Source: Arhodomonas sp051195215
Lineage (GTDB): Bacteria > Pseudomonadota > Gammaproteobacteria > Nitrococcales > Nitrococcaceae
Direction of reading: 5' to 3'
NCBI RefSeq assembly: GCF_051195215.1
Contig: NZ_JBNAZM010000014.1
Span: 1-64,000, forward strand
Length of the DNA: 64,000 nt
This document shows, in pieces, positions 24,397 to 32,749 of the stretch. The position numbers and the translations under genes were made by a program. Under the pieces are notes generated by a model. That model had not been told where the DNA came from and made no database searches. It saw only the letters and a list, made by a program, of their open reading frames with translations. Numbering within the stretch: the stretch's first letter is position 1; every line of letters starts with the position of its first letter.

Positions 24397-25739
24397 GACA
24401 CAGCCTCACCGAGATGGTCCCGATACATGGCCTCGAGGCTGGCACGGGTAATCTTGCCGGCGGCATTGCGGGGCAGTGCTTCGACACACACCAGCGGTCG
24501 CGGCACGAAAGCCGGGTCCACCTCATCGCGCAGACACGCCCGTAACTCTACCGCTTCCCTGCCGGGCGCCACCACGAAAGCGACCAGACGACGCACCTCG
24601 CCGTTGCCGCTTTCGGCGGGAACGTGGACGACCGCATCCTCGACGCCCGGCAGCGCGAGCAGACGTGCCGTGATGTCACCAAGGGAGCCACGTTTGCCGG
24701 CGACGTTGACGAGATCGCTCTCGCGGCCTTCGAGGGTGAAACACCCGTCCCGGTGAACGCGCACGCGATCGGCGAGACGCACGATCTCCGCAAGGTATGG
24801 GGCGGTCACGTCAGCACGGCCGCCCGTACTCGCGCGCACGCGCACGCCGCGACACGGCTGCCAGACCGACTCCTGTGCCGTCCGGCGAGTAGCCACGGCG
24901 CCCGCCTCGGTACAGCCGAAGAGCTCGTAGACGGGAGCCTCGAGCACCGACTCGGCATGCGCGGCAAGGGAACTGTCGAGCGGCGCGGTGGCCGATAGCA
25001 CGAACGCCGGCGACGCAACGGCCTGGCCACTGCGCAACAGCGCACGCAGGTGCACCGGCGTGGTCACGAGCACGGCGGGCGCATCACCGGCTGCCAGCGC
25101 GGCGGCGATATCCGCCGGAAACAACGGCCGCGTCGCCTGCAACAGCCCCCCGGCACGCAGCGGCAGCATGATCGACGCCTCAAGACCGAAAACATGCTGG
25201 CCCGGCACGGTGGCCACCACCCGCATGCCCGCCTCGAATGGCAGACGTTCGCCGAGCATATCGCCGACGTCGGCGAATGCCGCCCAGCGCTTGTCGTGCT
25301 CCGTCGGGCAGCCGGTGGACCCGGATGTGAATACCCGGGCGGCAACGCGATCACCGGGAAACACCGGCACGGACCCCGCCGGGGGCGCCGGAGAGAGCCG
25401 ATCGATGCGCACCGGTGTGGCCGTCTCGAAACCATCGCCGTCGGCTACGAAGCAGGCGCGCGGATAGGTCCTGCGAAGCCGACGAACGGTCTCCGCAGCG
25501 TGATCGTGGGGCATGAGACAGGGCACATCCGCGTGCAGCGCCGCCAGCAGCGACACCGCGACGTTGAGCCGGTCATCCGTCAGGGCGACCAGGGCATCGG
25601 CTGTACCCGCCACCGCAGCGAGGGCGCGGGCATGCGCGTCCATCTCCGCGAGCGTGAGCGCCTCCCCGGCAGCGGTGACGGCCACCGGGACCTCCGGCCG
25701 CCGGTCACCAAAGAACGGCAGTGGCCGCGCGACCGTCAC
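24393..25739 (-). CDS. AMP-binding aryl acid:ACP/CoA ligase (ApeH-like)
   Basis: The 448-residue adenylate-forming enzyme has the core motif FTSGSTGCPTEHDKRW, the ELFGCTEAG motif and the catalytic C-terminal lysine in NAAGKITRASLEAMY. It should activate the aromatic starter acid and load it on the carrier protein, the role of ApeH. The start is a GTG at 25737-25739 overlapping the upstream stop (GTGA), with GGGGGA before it. At about 450 residues it is shorter than typical acyl-CoA synthetases, as usual for aryl-polyene ligases. The identity of the starter (for example a hydroxybenzoate or hydroxycinnamate) is not shown. Confidence 0.88.
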   Translation of the reverse strand: MTVARPLPFFGDRRPEVPVAVTAAGEALTLAEMDAHARALAAVAGTADALVALTDDRLNVAVSLLAALHADVPCLMPHDHAAETVRRLRRTYPRACFVADGDGFETATPVRIDRLSPAPPAGSVPVFPGDRVAARVFTSGSTGCPTEHDKRWAAFADVGDMLGERLPFEAGMRVVATVPGQHVFGLEASIMLPLRAGGLLQATRPLFPADIAAALAAGDAPAVLVTTPVHLRALLRSGQAVASPAFVLSATAPLDSSLAAHAESVLEAPVYELFGCTEAGAVATRRTAQESVWQPCRGVRVRASTGGRADVTAPYLAEIVRLADRVRVHRDGCFTLEGRESDLVNVAGKRGSLGDITARLLALPGVEDAVVHVPAESGNGEVRRLVAFVVAPGREAVELRACLRDEVDPAFVPRPLVCVEALPRNAAGKITRASLEAMYRDHLGEAVS

Positions 25740-26353
25740 GAGCCGTCCCCCAGACGGCGCCAGTCGGTGCTCAGCATGCGCGTCCACAACGTGCCCGGGC
25801 GGTCCGGCACACCGAAGCGGTGACACCGCCAGGCGAACTCCAGCGCGAACACCCCGGCGACGATGGCGTAGTTGACACCGTTGGTCATCAGCGACCAAAG
25901 CGACGGCGGCGCGAACAGCGCGAGCGCCAGCGCCTCGATGGCGAGCAGGCCCAGCACGAGTGCCCAGACGGTGGTGAGCCGCCGGGCATACGTGGCCTTC
26001 GACGGACGCCGGTCACCCATGACGTCCTGAACGAAAGCCTGGATCAACGGGCGCCGCCCCGGCATAAGCGAGCGCGCGAACAACCACGCAAGCCCGAGGG
26101 GGATCAACACCGGCGGCAGGTAGAGCGCAAGCGGCACGGCAACCGCAAGATCCAGCGCGGCGGCGGCGGACAGCCCGAGCATCACAGCCCAAAAGCCCGC
26201 TCCCCCCGGCCAACCGGCCTGGCGCACCCTCTCGGATAACCCGAAGACCGCGACCAGCCCGACGAGGCTCAACTGTGGATACCCCGCGGACACCACGGCA
26301 TGGGACCAGGCCGGATAAGCCAGCACCATGGCGGCCGCTAGCACTCCGCGCAT
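25736..26353 (-). CDS. COG4648-type inner-membrane protein of the aryl-polyene operon
   Basis: The 205-residue protein has about five membrane helices and the segment RRPLIQAFVQDVMGDRRPSKATYARRLTTVWAL, with its conserved cytoplasmic basic loop, characteristic of COG4648 proteins found almost only in aryl-polyene clusters. Function is unknown; a scaffold or transport role is plausible. The gene begins 6 bases after the carrier-protein gene ends and overlaps the ligase gene by four bases, so it is firmly within the operon. Confidence 0.87.
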   Translation of the reverse strand: MRGVLAAAMVLAYPAWSHAVVSAGYPQLSLVGLVAVFGLSERVRQAGWPGGAGFWAVMLGLSAAAALDLAVAVPLALYLPPVLIPLGLAWLFARSLMPGRRPLIQAFVQDVMGDRRPSKATYARRLTTVWALVLGLLAIEALALALFAPPSLWSLMTNGVNYAIVAGVFALEFAWRCHRFGVPDRPGTLWTRMLSTDWRRLGDGS

Positions 26354-26359
26354 GGCCGG

Positions 26360-26626
26360 CTACTGCACCCGATGCGTCTCGATGTGCGCCGCCAGCGACC
26401 GGATCGACGCGAAAATCCGGGCGTTGTCCGGATCGTCCGAACGCAACTGAAACCCGTATCGCCGCGAGATCTCCACCGCGAGCTCCAGCGCGTCGATGGA
26501 ATCCAGTCCCACGCCTTCGCCGAACAGCGGCGTCTCCGGCCCTACGGCCTCATGATCGACGTCTACATTCAAGGCCTCGGCGATGAGGTCAGCGACCTCA
26601 CGCTCCATTTGCGTCAATTCGCCCAT
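26360..26626 (-). CDS. Acyl carrier protein of the aryl-polyene pathway
   Basis: The 88-residue carrier protein carries the phosphopantetheine attachment serine in GLDSIDALEL (Ser43) and helices typical of ACPs. It is the first gene of the operon, and the only carrier protein in it; characterised aryl-polyene loci usually encode two. The ATG at 26624-26626 gives a normal N-terminus (MGELTQMEREV); the longer open frame upstream is not needed. The ribosome binding site is weak (ACGAGC). A divergent halogenase gene begins 194 bp away. Confidence 0.92.
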   Translation of the reverse strand: MGELTQMEREVADLIAEALNVDVDHEAVGPETPLFGEGVGLDSIDALELAVEISRRYGFQLRSDDPDNARIFASIRSLAAHIETHRVQ

Positions 26627-26719
26627 AACGAAAGCTCGTTGGAATAAGGTATGCGCTCTCGAGGCAACATCGGCCACCTGTGCCGCCACAGCTCGCTACG
26701 CCCCCGCGCGTGGCGGACG

Positions 26720-26747
26720 ATTCTACAATAGCGCGCCACGGGCACAA
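26720..26747 (-). promoter_or_regulatory. Putative sigma-70 promoter of the aryl-polyene operon
   Basis: On the minus strand a -35-like TTGTGC (26747-26742) and a -10-like TAGAAT (26725-26720) are separated by 16 bases, about 94 bases before the carrier-protein start codon, in the only intergenic region ahead of the operon. The match is modest. Confidence 0.35.
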
Positions 26748-26819
26748 CCGGCGCGCTTTGACCGCGGTCGCCACGGGCCGCAGTGGCCATGCCATTCCAT
26801 CGTGTCAACGGAGGGCACC

Positions 26820-28115
26820 ATGAACACGGAGACGGCGCAGTGGGACGCCATCGTCATCGGCGGCGGACCGGCCGGGAGCGCCACCGCCACCGAGCTCGCC
26901 AGGTACGGCTGGCGGGTGTTGCTGCTGGAGATGGCGCGCCACCCGCGCTTTCACATCGGCGAATCCCTGCTGCCGTTGAGCCAGCCGCTATTCGAACGGC
27001 TCGGCGTCGCCGAGGCCGTCGCCCGTATTGGTCTGCGCAAGAACGGTGCGACATTCGTCTCCCCCTGGCATGAAGGCGAGCAACGCTATTACTTCGACCA
27101 GGCCATCGATCGGCGTTACACCAGCGCATGGCAGGTACGCCGTGCAGAGCTCGACGCCCTGCTGTTCGACAACGCAGCGACCCGCGGCGTCGACGCACGC
27201 AGCGGCTGGACGGTCACCGACGTGGCGTTCCGCACCGGCGGCGGCGCCCTGGTGCAGGTGCGCGACCCGGACGGCGCCTGCCACCAGCTCGCCTGCCGCC
27301 AGCTCGTCGACGCCAGCGGTCGTCACAGCCTGCTCGCCCGCCGGGGTGACGGGGTACGACGCAACCGCCTGCACAACAGTGCCGCTGTCTATGCCCACTT
27401 CCGCGGTGCCCGTCTGGACACCGGTCGCGATAGCGGCAATATCCGGGTCTACTGGTTCGAGCAGGGATGGCTTTGGTTCATCCCGTTCCGCGACGGTGAC
27501 GTGAGCGTCGGCGCGGTATGCTGGCCGGCCCACCTCAAGCGCCGGCGCACCGACCTCGACGGATTCCTGGACGAGACCATCGAGCGCTGCCCGGATCTCG
27601 CCGCGCGCCTGTGCGACGCCGAGCGCATCCGCGGCGCGGAGGCCACCGGCAACTTCGCCTATCGCGCCCCGAAGCTAATGGGCCGGGACTGGATACGCGT
27701 GGGTGACGCCTATGCGTTCGTCGATCCGGTTTTCTCCAGCGGCGTGCACCTGGCATTGAGCGGTGCGTTCTCCGCCGCCGAGGTGATACACGCGCGCCTG
27801 GCGGGGCGACGCCTTCGGGCCGCCCGGGCCGCGTGGCGCTACCTCCGCCAGCTCCACTGCGGACTCGCCCGGTTCTCCTGGTTCATCTATCGCTTCAATC
27901 AGCCGGCGTTGCGCGAGATGTTCATGGCGCCGAGCGACGCGGTGCGCATGCGCGAGGGCGTCACGTCAGTACTCGCCGGCGACGTCCACGGCACCACCCC
28001 GATCGCCCGACCGCTGTGGGCGTTCCGGATTTGCTATTACGGCTTCTATCTTCGCGGATGGCGCGCCAACCGCCAGGCACGGCAGCAACGGCGTGAAGCC
28101 ATGGGTCTTGGGTGA
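26820..28115 (+). CDS. Flavin-dependent halogenase (phenolic/aryl type)
   Basis: The 431-residue flavoprotein has the FAD-binding GGGPAGSATA at residues 14-23, the ESLLP segment with a catalytic-type lysine in RKNGATF (Lys74), and the halogenase motif WxWxIP as WLWFIP (residues 217-222). These separate it from plain monooxygenases. It would halogenate the aromatic head, as proposed for brominated xanthomonadins. GGAGG precedes the ATG at 26820 by six bases; the frame is open upstream but not used. It is transcribed away from the operon. The enzyme needs reduced flavin from a reductase not present here. Halide choice (Cl or Br) cannot be read from sequence. Confidence 0.85.
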   Translation: MNTETAQWDAIVIGGGPAGSATATELARYGWRVLLLEMARHPRFHIGESLLPLSQPLFERLGVAEAVARIGLRKNGATFVSPWHEGEQRYYFDQAIDRRYTSAWQVRRAELDALLFDNAATRGVDARSGWTVTDVAFRTGGGALVQVRDPDGACHQLACRQLVDASGRHSLLARRGDGVRRNRLHNSAAVYAHFRGARLDTGRDSGNIRVYWFEQGWLWFIPFRDGDVSVGAVCWPAHLKRRRTDLDGFLDETIERCPDLAARLCDAERIRGAEATGNFAYRAPKLMGRDWIRVGDAYAFVDPVFSSGVHLALSGAFSAAEVIHARLAGRRLRAARAAWRYLRQLHCGLARFSWFIYRFNQPALREMFMAPSDAVRMREGVTSVLAGDVHGTTPIARPLWAFRICYYGFYLRGWRANRQARQQRREAMGLG

Positions 28116-28131
28116 GGCATTCTGAATACAC

Positions 28132-28164
28132 GACGCCCGCGCGGGTTACCCCAGCGCGGGCGTC
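28132..28164. terminator. GC-rich hairpin between convergent halogenase and RRM genes
   Basis: GACGCCCGCGC and GCGCGGGCGTC pair over 11 bp without mismatch around an 11-base loop. It starts 16 bases after the halogenase stop codon and lies 48 bases beyond the RRM gene. A T run is weak on either strand, so bidirectional termination is likely but unproven. Confidence 0.6.
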
Positions 28165-28211
28165 GGCGTGGGCCGTTTAGGGCACCGGCGGTCGCCGGCT
28201 GACCCCTGGCT

Positions 28212-28481
28212 TTAGAAGCGGCGCGGGCCGCGGGAGGGCTTGCGGTCCTCCGCCTCGTTGATGCGCAGGGTGCGGCCACCCATCTCGGTGCCATTCAGCG
28301 CCTCGATGGCAGCATCCGCCTCGGACGGACCCATCCGCACGAAGCCGAAGCCCCGCGGCCGACCGGTCTCGCGGTCGGTAATCAGCCGCACCTCGTTCAC
28401 CTCGCCGTAAGCGGCGAACAGGTCACGAACCTCGTCCTCGGAGGCGCTGAAGGGCAGGTTGCCCACATAGATCGATTTCAT
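28212..28481 (-). CDS. RNA recognition motif (RRM) protein
   Basis: The 89-residue protein is a single RRM domain with RNP2 IYVGNLPF at residues 4-11 and RNP1 RGFGFVRM in the middle, then a short basic glycine/arginine tail (SRGPRRF). Small RRM proteins in bacteria bind single-stranded RNA, and some are cold-induced; function here is unknown. The ATG at 28479-28481 begins the domain; earlier ATGs in frame would add an unusual N-terminus. No strong ribosome binding site is visible. The gene is preceded by a long gene-free stretch that holds the inverted-repeat element at 28752-28907. Confidence 0.9.
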   Translation of the reverse strand: MKSIYVGNLPFSASEDEVRDLFAAYGEVNEVRLITDRETGRPRGFGFVRMGPSEADAAIEALNGTEMGGRTLRINEAEDRKPSRGPRRF

Positions 28482-28751
28482 CGTAAACACACTCATCCAT
28501 ACACTGCCGGCCTGGCTAAGGACGCGGCAGATCAAACATCACGTCTTGGAGGCAGGAGATCGCTCCGGAGGGAGAAAGCCCCTGCCGCGGAGCGTTGCAT
28601 CGGCGGCGTCGCGGCTGCGCGACGGAAGCGGAGATCCGGAACCGAGGGCAGTCGGCGTCGCTTTGCGAACGCACCGGGTTCGACATTACGGTTTTCAACA
28701 GGGGTTTGCAATCACAAATTTGTGACAGCGACAGACGGCGGGCGCCGCACC

Positions 28752-28907
28752 AGTGTCCTGATTCGGCATTTCGCTGTCTTTCTGCGCGTCATGGCGCTGC
28801 TGTCGCCAGACGGTGACGGGAAGGCGTGGCGGCCCCCACGTCGAGCGGCACCAACACCGCGACAGCGGCGCCATGACGCGCCCAACGAAATGCCGATTCA
28901 GGACACT
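28752..28907. repeat. Imperfect inverted-repeat element with AGTGTCCTG ends
   Basis: Left arm 28752-28806 and right arm 28859-28907 pair over about 48 bp, broken mainly by extra bases in the left arm (around TGTCTTTCTG). The ends are AGTGTCCTGA and TCAGGACACT, flanked on both sides by ACC, possibly a 3-bp target duplication. The element touches the TAG stop codon of coaD. The rest of 28482-28751 shows no gene; it is the leader or promoter region of the RRM gene. Confidence 0.7.
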
Positions 28908-29394
28908 ACCCGCGCAGGCGCTCGGCGAGCGCCGCCTGCACCCGCGGGTGCACGAACCGGGTCACGTCGCCGCCGAGCGCAGCCACCTCCCGCACCAGAC
29001 TGGAGGAGATGTAGGCATACTGCTCCGCCGGCGTGAGGAACATGGTCTCGACACCGGGGACGAGCTGGCGGTTCATGCTGGCGAGCTGGAACTCGTGCTC
29101 GAAGTCCGACACCGCCCGCAAGCCACGCAGGATGACCTGGGCGCGGCAGGCAGTGACGAAATCCGCCAGCAGCGTCTCGAACGGGCGCACCTCCACATTG
29201 GGTAGATGGCCGACCACCGCCGCAGCGAGGCTCACGCGTTCCTCGAGCGTGAATGCCGGCCGCTTGCTCGCACTGGGATAGCCGGCGACGCCGACGATGA
29301 TCCGGTCGAACAGCCGGGAAGCGCGCTCCACGAGGTCGCCGTGGCCGTTGGTGATGGGATCGAATGTCCCGGGATAGACCGCTACCACGCCCAT
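28906..29394 (-). CDS. coaD: Phosphopantetheine adenylyltransferase
   Basis: CoaD forms dephospho-CoA from phosphopantetheine and ATP, the fourth step of CoA synthesis. The 162-residue enzyme has YPGTFDPITNGHGD (TxGH-type nucleotidyl transfer site), RGLRAVSDFEHEFQ and the C-terminal SSSLVRE. GAGAGGAG lies before the ATG at 29392-29394, 13 bases after rsmD, with which it forms the common rsmD-coaD pair. The open frame extends upstream through rsmD but that is not coding. Its TAG stop overlaps the first base pairs of the inverted-repeat element at 28752-28907. coaBC, also of this pathway, is at 38150. Confidence 0.96.
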   Translation of the reverse strand: MGVVAVYPGTFDPITNGHGDLVERASRLFDRIIVGVAGYPSASKRPAFTLEERVSLAAAVVGHLPNVEVRPFETLLADFVTACRAQVILRGLRAVSDFEHEFQLASMNRQLVPGVETMFLTPAEQYAYISSSLVREVAALGGDVTRFVHPRVQAALAERLRG

Positions 29395-29407
29395 GACGGG
29401 GCTCCTC

Positions 29408-29971
29408 TCACTGGCGCCGGTAGAGCCGGTAGGCGACTCCTCCGGCAACGCCTTCGCGAACCGGGGCCCAGCGCTCGGGCAGTGGCGGCAACGCACGGTG
29501 ACTGTCCGCCTCCACGTACACCAGCGCGTCGGTGGCGAGCCAACCGCCCGCCTCGAGCCCCGTACAGACCGGCCCGATGATAGCCGACCTGAAGGGTGGA
29601 TCAAGAAATACCAGGTCGTAAGGCTGTGACTGACCAGCAAGAAAACGCCGGGCATCGGCGTTGAGCACACGTATCCGCCCGTCGGCATCCAGCGCGCGCA
29701 CGTTCTCGCGCAGCGCCGCGACAACCCGCGCGGACCGCTCCACGAGGACGACTTCGCGGGCGCCCCGGGAGGCCGCCTCCAGGCCCAGGGCACCACTGCC
29801 GGCGAACAGGTCGAGGCATCGAGCCCCGGCCACGTCCGCCTGAAGCCAGTTGAACAACGTCTCTCGCACCCGCTCGCCGGTGGGGCGCAGGCCACCGGCG
29901 GCGGGAAAGGCGAGCCGGCGGCCGCCCCACTCACCGGCGATGATGCGCAGGCGATTACGAGTCGCCGCCAT
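29408..29971 (-). CDS. rsmD: 16S rRNA (guanine(966)-N(2))-methyltransferase RsmD
   Basis: The 187-residue enzyme methylates G966 of 16S rRNA. It shows RIIAGEWGGRRLAFP at the N-terminus, GLRPTGERVRETLFNWL, motif I LDLFAGSGALGLEAASRGA and the catalytic LDPPF. The ATG at 29969-29971 lies within the last 17 bases of the upstream M16 gene, with GGAGGGA before it, so translation is coupled. An upstream in-frame start would overlap the neighbour more and lacks a good ribosome binding site. Confidence 0.95.
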   Translation of the reverse strand: MAATRNRLRIIAGEWGGRRLAFPAAGGLRPTGERVRETLFNWLQADVAGARCLDLFAGSGALGLEAASRGAREVVLVERSARVVAALRENVRALDADGRIRVLNADARRFLAGQSQPYDLVFLDPPFRSAIIGPVCTGLEAGGWLATDALVYVEADSHRALPPLPERWAPVREGVAGGVAYRLYRRQ

Positions 29972-31295
29972 CACTCCCTCCGGCGCCGATGATCTCAGCC
30001 GGCCCAACGAGAACGGTAATCTGACGACCGGGATCGATCACCGCCCCGAACACGTCGCCAACGCGCTCGGCGGAGACGGCGCCGATATCGTCGCGGAATC
30101 GCTGCAGGTAGTCCGGCGGCAGGTCGTAGAACGCAATCATGGCGATGTAGCTGACCAGGTCGCGATTGCTGTCGAAATTCAGCGGAAAGCTACCGGTGAT
30201 ATTACGCCGCGCGAGCTCGAGACGCTCCGGTGCCGGCGCCTTGTCGTGGAATTGCTGAAGCGTCTCGCGCAGCACCGTCAGCGCCTCGTCGAGGGCCGAG
30301 TTGCGCACTTCGGTGTCCATCTGGAACCAGCCGCCCGCCGCCGCCGCGGAGAGGCCGCTCGACGAGTTGTAGGACAGCCCCCGTTCGTCGCGCATGCGCT
30401 CGGTGAGAATGGAGACCATCCCGCCACCGCCAAGGGCATGGTTGGCGAGATACAGCGGCACCCAGCGCTCGTCGCCGCGGGCGACGGCGGGCTGGCCGAT
30501 GATCACGTGGGTCTGGGTGGAGTCGAAAGGCACGCGCACCGTGCGGCTACTATCGAGCTCGGGCGTCGGCGGCAACGCCGGCGCCGCCTCGCCGGCGGGG
30601 CGAGCGGATGCGAGCTCACGGGCGAGCGCCTCCGCGCGATCGCGGTCGAGGTCGCCGACGATGGCGATGGTGGCGTTGGCGGCACCGTAGTAGCGCTCGT
30701 GGAAGGCGCGGACGTCGGCGCGCTCGATGGCGGCCAGACCCTCGCGCGTGCCCGCCGGTGGCGATGCGTAAGGATGATCACCGAACAGCGCCCGCATGAA
30801 CGCACGCCCCGCGCGATCGCCCGGGTCCTGCTTGGCGTAGCGCAGCGACACCTGCATCTGCTCGCGCACACGCTCGAAGGCCGTCTGTTCGAAGGCCGGT
30901 GCCGCCAGCACACCGGCGAGATGCCCCACCGCGGCATCCAGGTTCTCCCCCCGACTCAAGCTGCGTAGATGGACCCACGCCATGTCGCGGGCGCTACCGG
31001 TGGACACGCGTGCCCCCACCTGCTCGAAGCGCCGGGCGATCTCACCGGCACTGGCGGCGTCAGTGCCCTCGAGCAGGAGGTTGTTGGTGAGCCCCGCGAG
31101 CCCCGGGCTGTCGCCGTCGCGGGCCGCACCGGCGTCGAAGACCACGCGCACGTCCACGATGGGCAACTCCCGCGCGGGCACGAACGCCACCCGCGTCCCC
31201 CCCTCGGTCTGCCAGTGCTGGACGTCCGGCACCGCCATGGCCGCCGACGGAACGATTAGCGCGACGAGGACCGCCGCAATCAACAGGCGTCGCAT
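29955..31295 (-). CDS. M16-family peptidase homologue lacking the zinc motif
   Basis: The 446-residue protein has a signal peptide (ending SAAMA) and the two-domain M16 fold, including the C-terminal RxxxxGxSYN-like RGLSYNSSSGL. The zinc-binding HxxEH is absent; the equivalent helix reads SPGLAGLTNNLLLEGTD. Such inactive subunits pair with an active M16 partner, as in mitochondrial processing peptidase, and the active partner is directly upstream (3-base gap). Likely periplasmic. Substrate unknown. Downstream it overlaps rsmD. Confidence 0.9.
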   Translation of the reverse strand: MRRLLIAAVLVALIVPSAAMAVPDVQHWQTEGGTRVAFVPARELPIVDVRVVFDAGAARDGDSPGLAGLTNNLLLEGTDAASAGEIARRFEQVGARVSTGSARDMAWVHLRSLSRGENLDAAVGHLAGVLAAPAFEQTAFERVREQMQVSLRYAKQDPGDRAGRAFMRALFGDHPYASPPAGTREGLAAIERADVRAFHERYYGAANATIAIVGDLDRDRAEALARELASARPAGEAAPALPPTPELDSSRTVRVPFDSTQTHVIIGQPAVARGDERWVPLYLANHALGGGGMVSILTERMRDERGLSYNSSSGLSAAAAGGWFQMDTEVRNSALDEALTVLRETLQQFHDKAPAPERLELARRNITGSFPLNFDSNRDLVSYIAMIAFYDLPPDYLQRFRDDIGAVSAERVGDVFGAVIDPGRQITVLVGPAEIIGAGGSDGGDS

Positions 31296-31298
31296 GGA

Positions 31299-32672
31299 TT
31301 ATCGCTCCTCACTCTTGTCACTATCGACCCCGTCCTGTTCGCCGGGACGGAGAATGCCCACGGTCAGGCGTTCCGGGGTGAGATACGCGCGCGCAACGCG
31401 CTGGATGTCGGCAGCGGTCACTGCGCGAATGCCGTCCTCGTAGCCCTTGAGCCACTCCCAGCCAATGCCGGTGGTCTCCAGGCGACCGATGCGCATCGCC
31501 TGGTAGAACATGGAGTCGAGCTGAAAGAGGTGGTCGGCGAGGAGCTGATTGCGCGCCCGCGCCAGCGCCTCGTCGCTCACCGGCTCCTCGCGCAGCGCCG
31601 CGACCTCCTCACGCAGCGCCCGCTCCAGGGCCTCCGGGGCCGTACCGCTGGTGGGCGAGCCCTCCAGAGTGAACCGGGTCTCGAGGCGGCTGGTCGACGA
31701 ATAGCCGGCACTCACTCCGGCGGCGATCTCGCGGTCTCGCACCAGCCGCTGGGGCAGGCGCGCGCCGTCGCCGCCGTCGAGCACCGTGGCAAGCACCTCC
31801 AGCGCGTAGACGTCGGCGGCGTACCCGGCCGTGGCCGCGGAGGGGACCTGGTAGCCGACGATCACGTGAGGAACATCGGCGCGATCGTCACGTGCCTCGA
31901 ACCGGCGCTCACCGGGCGCCGACAGAGTGGGTTCGTGACGCGGCGCCGGCGCCTCGCCGCCGGGCACCGGGCCGAAATGCTCGCGGGCAAGGTCGAAGAC
32001 GTGCTGCGGATCCACGTCGCCGACCACCACCAGCGTGGCATTCGCGGGCGTATACCAGCGCTCGTACCACGTGGCGAGGTCATCCAGGCGCAAGCTTTGC
32101 AGGTCCGCGGGCCAGCCGATGATCGGCTGCCGGTAGGGGCTCACCGGATAGGCGATGGTGTTGAAGCGCTCGCCAAAGGCCGACAGGGGTTGATCCTCGA
32201 TGCGCAGCCGGCGCTCCTCGATGACCACCTGCAACTCTTTGGCGAAGGCGCCCTCGTCCAGCCGCAGCCGGTGCATGCGCTCGGCCTCCAGGCGGAAGGA
32301 GGTCTCCAGGCGGTCAGCGGAGAGCTGCTGGAAGTAGGCAGTGTAGTCACGCCCGGTAAAGGCGTTCTCACGCCCGCCCTCGCGGGCGACGATGCGCGAG
32401 AACTCACCCGGCGCCAGCGACTCGGTGCCCTTGAACATCATGTGCTCGAGCACGTGGGAAACACCGGTGATGGGCGAGTGCTCGTAGCTCGAGCCCACTC
32501 GGTACCAGATCTGCGAGACCACCACCGGCGCACGATGGTCCTCGCGCACGATCACCTGCAAGCCGTTGTCGAGCCGTGTCTCGCTCACTGGCCACTGCTG
32601 GGCGGCCGCAAGGGGTGCGGTGGCGAGCCAGGCGAATGCCGCGAGCGCGCCTAGCCAATATCGTCGTGTCAT
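31299..32672 (-). CDS. M16-family zinc peptidase, catalytic subunit
   Basis: The 457-residue protein has a signal peptide (MTRRYWLGALAAFAWLATAPLAAAQ) and the M16 active site HVLEHMMFKG with the inverted HxxEH zinc motif, followed by the downstream glutamate region (ERMHRLRLDEGAF). It likely works in the periplasm together with the inactive subunit encoded three bases downstream. The ATG at 32670-32672 begins the signal peptide; the frame is open further upstream into ftsY territory but that is not used. It is divergent from ftsY. Confidence 0.92.
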   Translation of the reverse strand: MTRRYWLGALAAFAWLATAPLAAAQQWPVSETRLDNGLQVIVREDHRAPVVVSQIWYRVGSSYEHSPITGVSHVLEHMMFKGTESLAPGEFSRIVAREGGRENAFTGRDYTAYFQQLSADRLETSFRLEAERMHRLRLDEGAFAKELQVVIEERRLRIEDQPLSAFGERFNTIAYPVSPYRQPIIGWPADLQSLRLDDLATWYERWYTPANATLVVVGDVDPQHVFDLAREHFGPVPGGEAPAPRHEPTLSAPGERRFEARDDRADVPHVIVGYQVPSAATAGYAADVYALEVLATVLDGGDGARLPQRLVRDREIAAGVSAGYSSTSRLETRFTLEGSPTSGTAPEALERALREEVAALREEPVSDEALARARNQLLADHLFQLDSMFYQAMRIGRLETTGIGWEWLKGYEDGIRAVTAADIQRVARAYLTPERLTVGILRPGEQDGVDSDKSEER

Positions 32673-32749
32673 GGTTGTCGCTGCCAAGGCCTCGAAAAGG
32701 AGTGGTAGGATACCAACCCGTTTGTACCCACCGAGCGTCGTGAGGTTCC

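Noticed and set aside
28906..29934. Possible fusion of coaD with an N-terminal domain
   Set aside because: The upstream part is rsmD read in another frame; coaD has its own GAGAGGAG and ATG at 29394.
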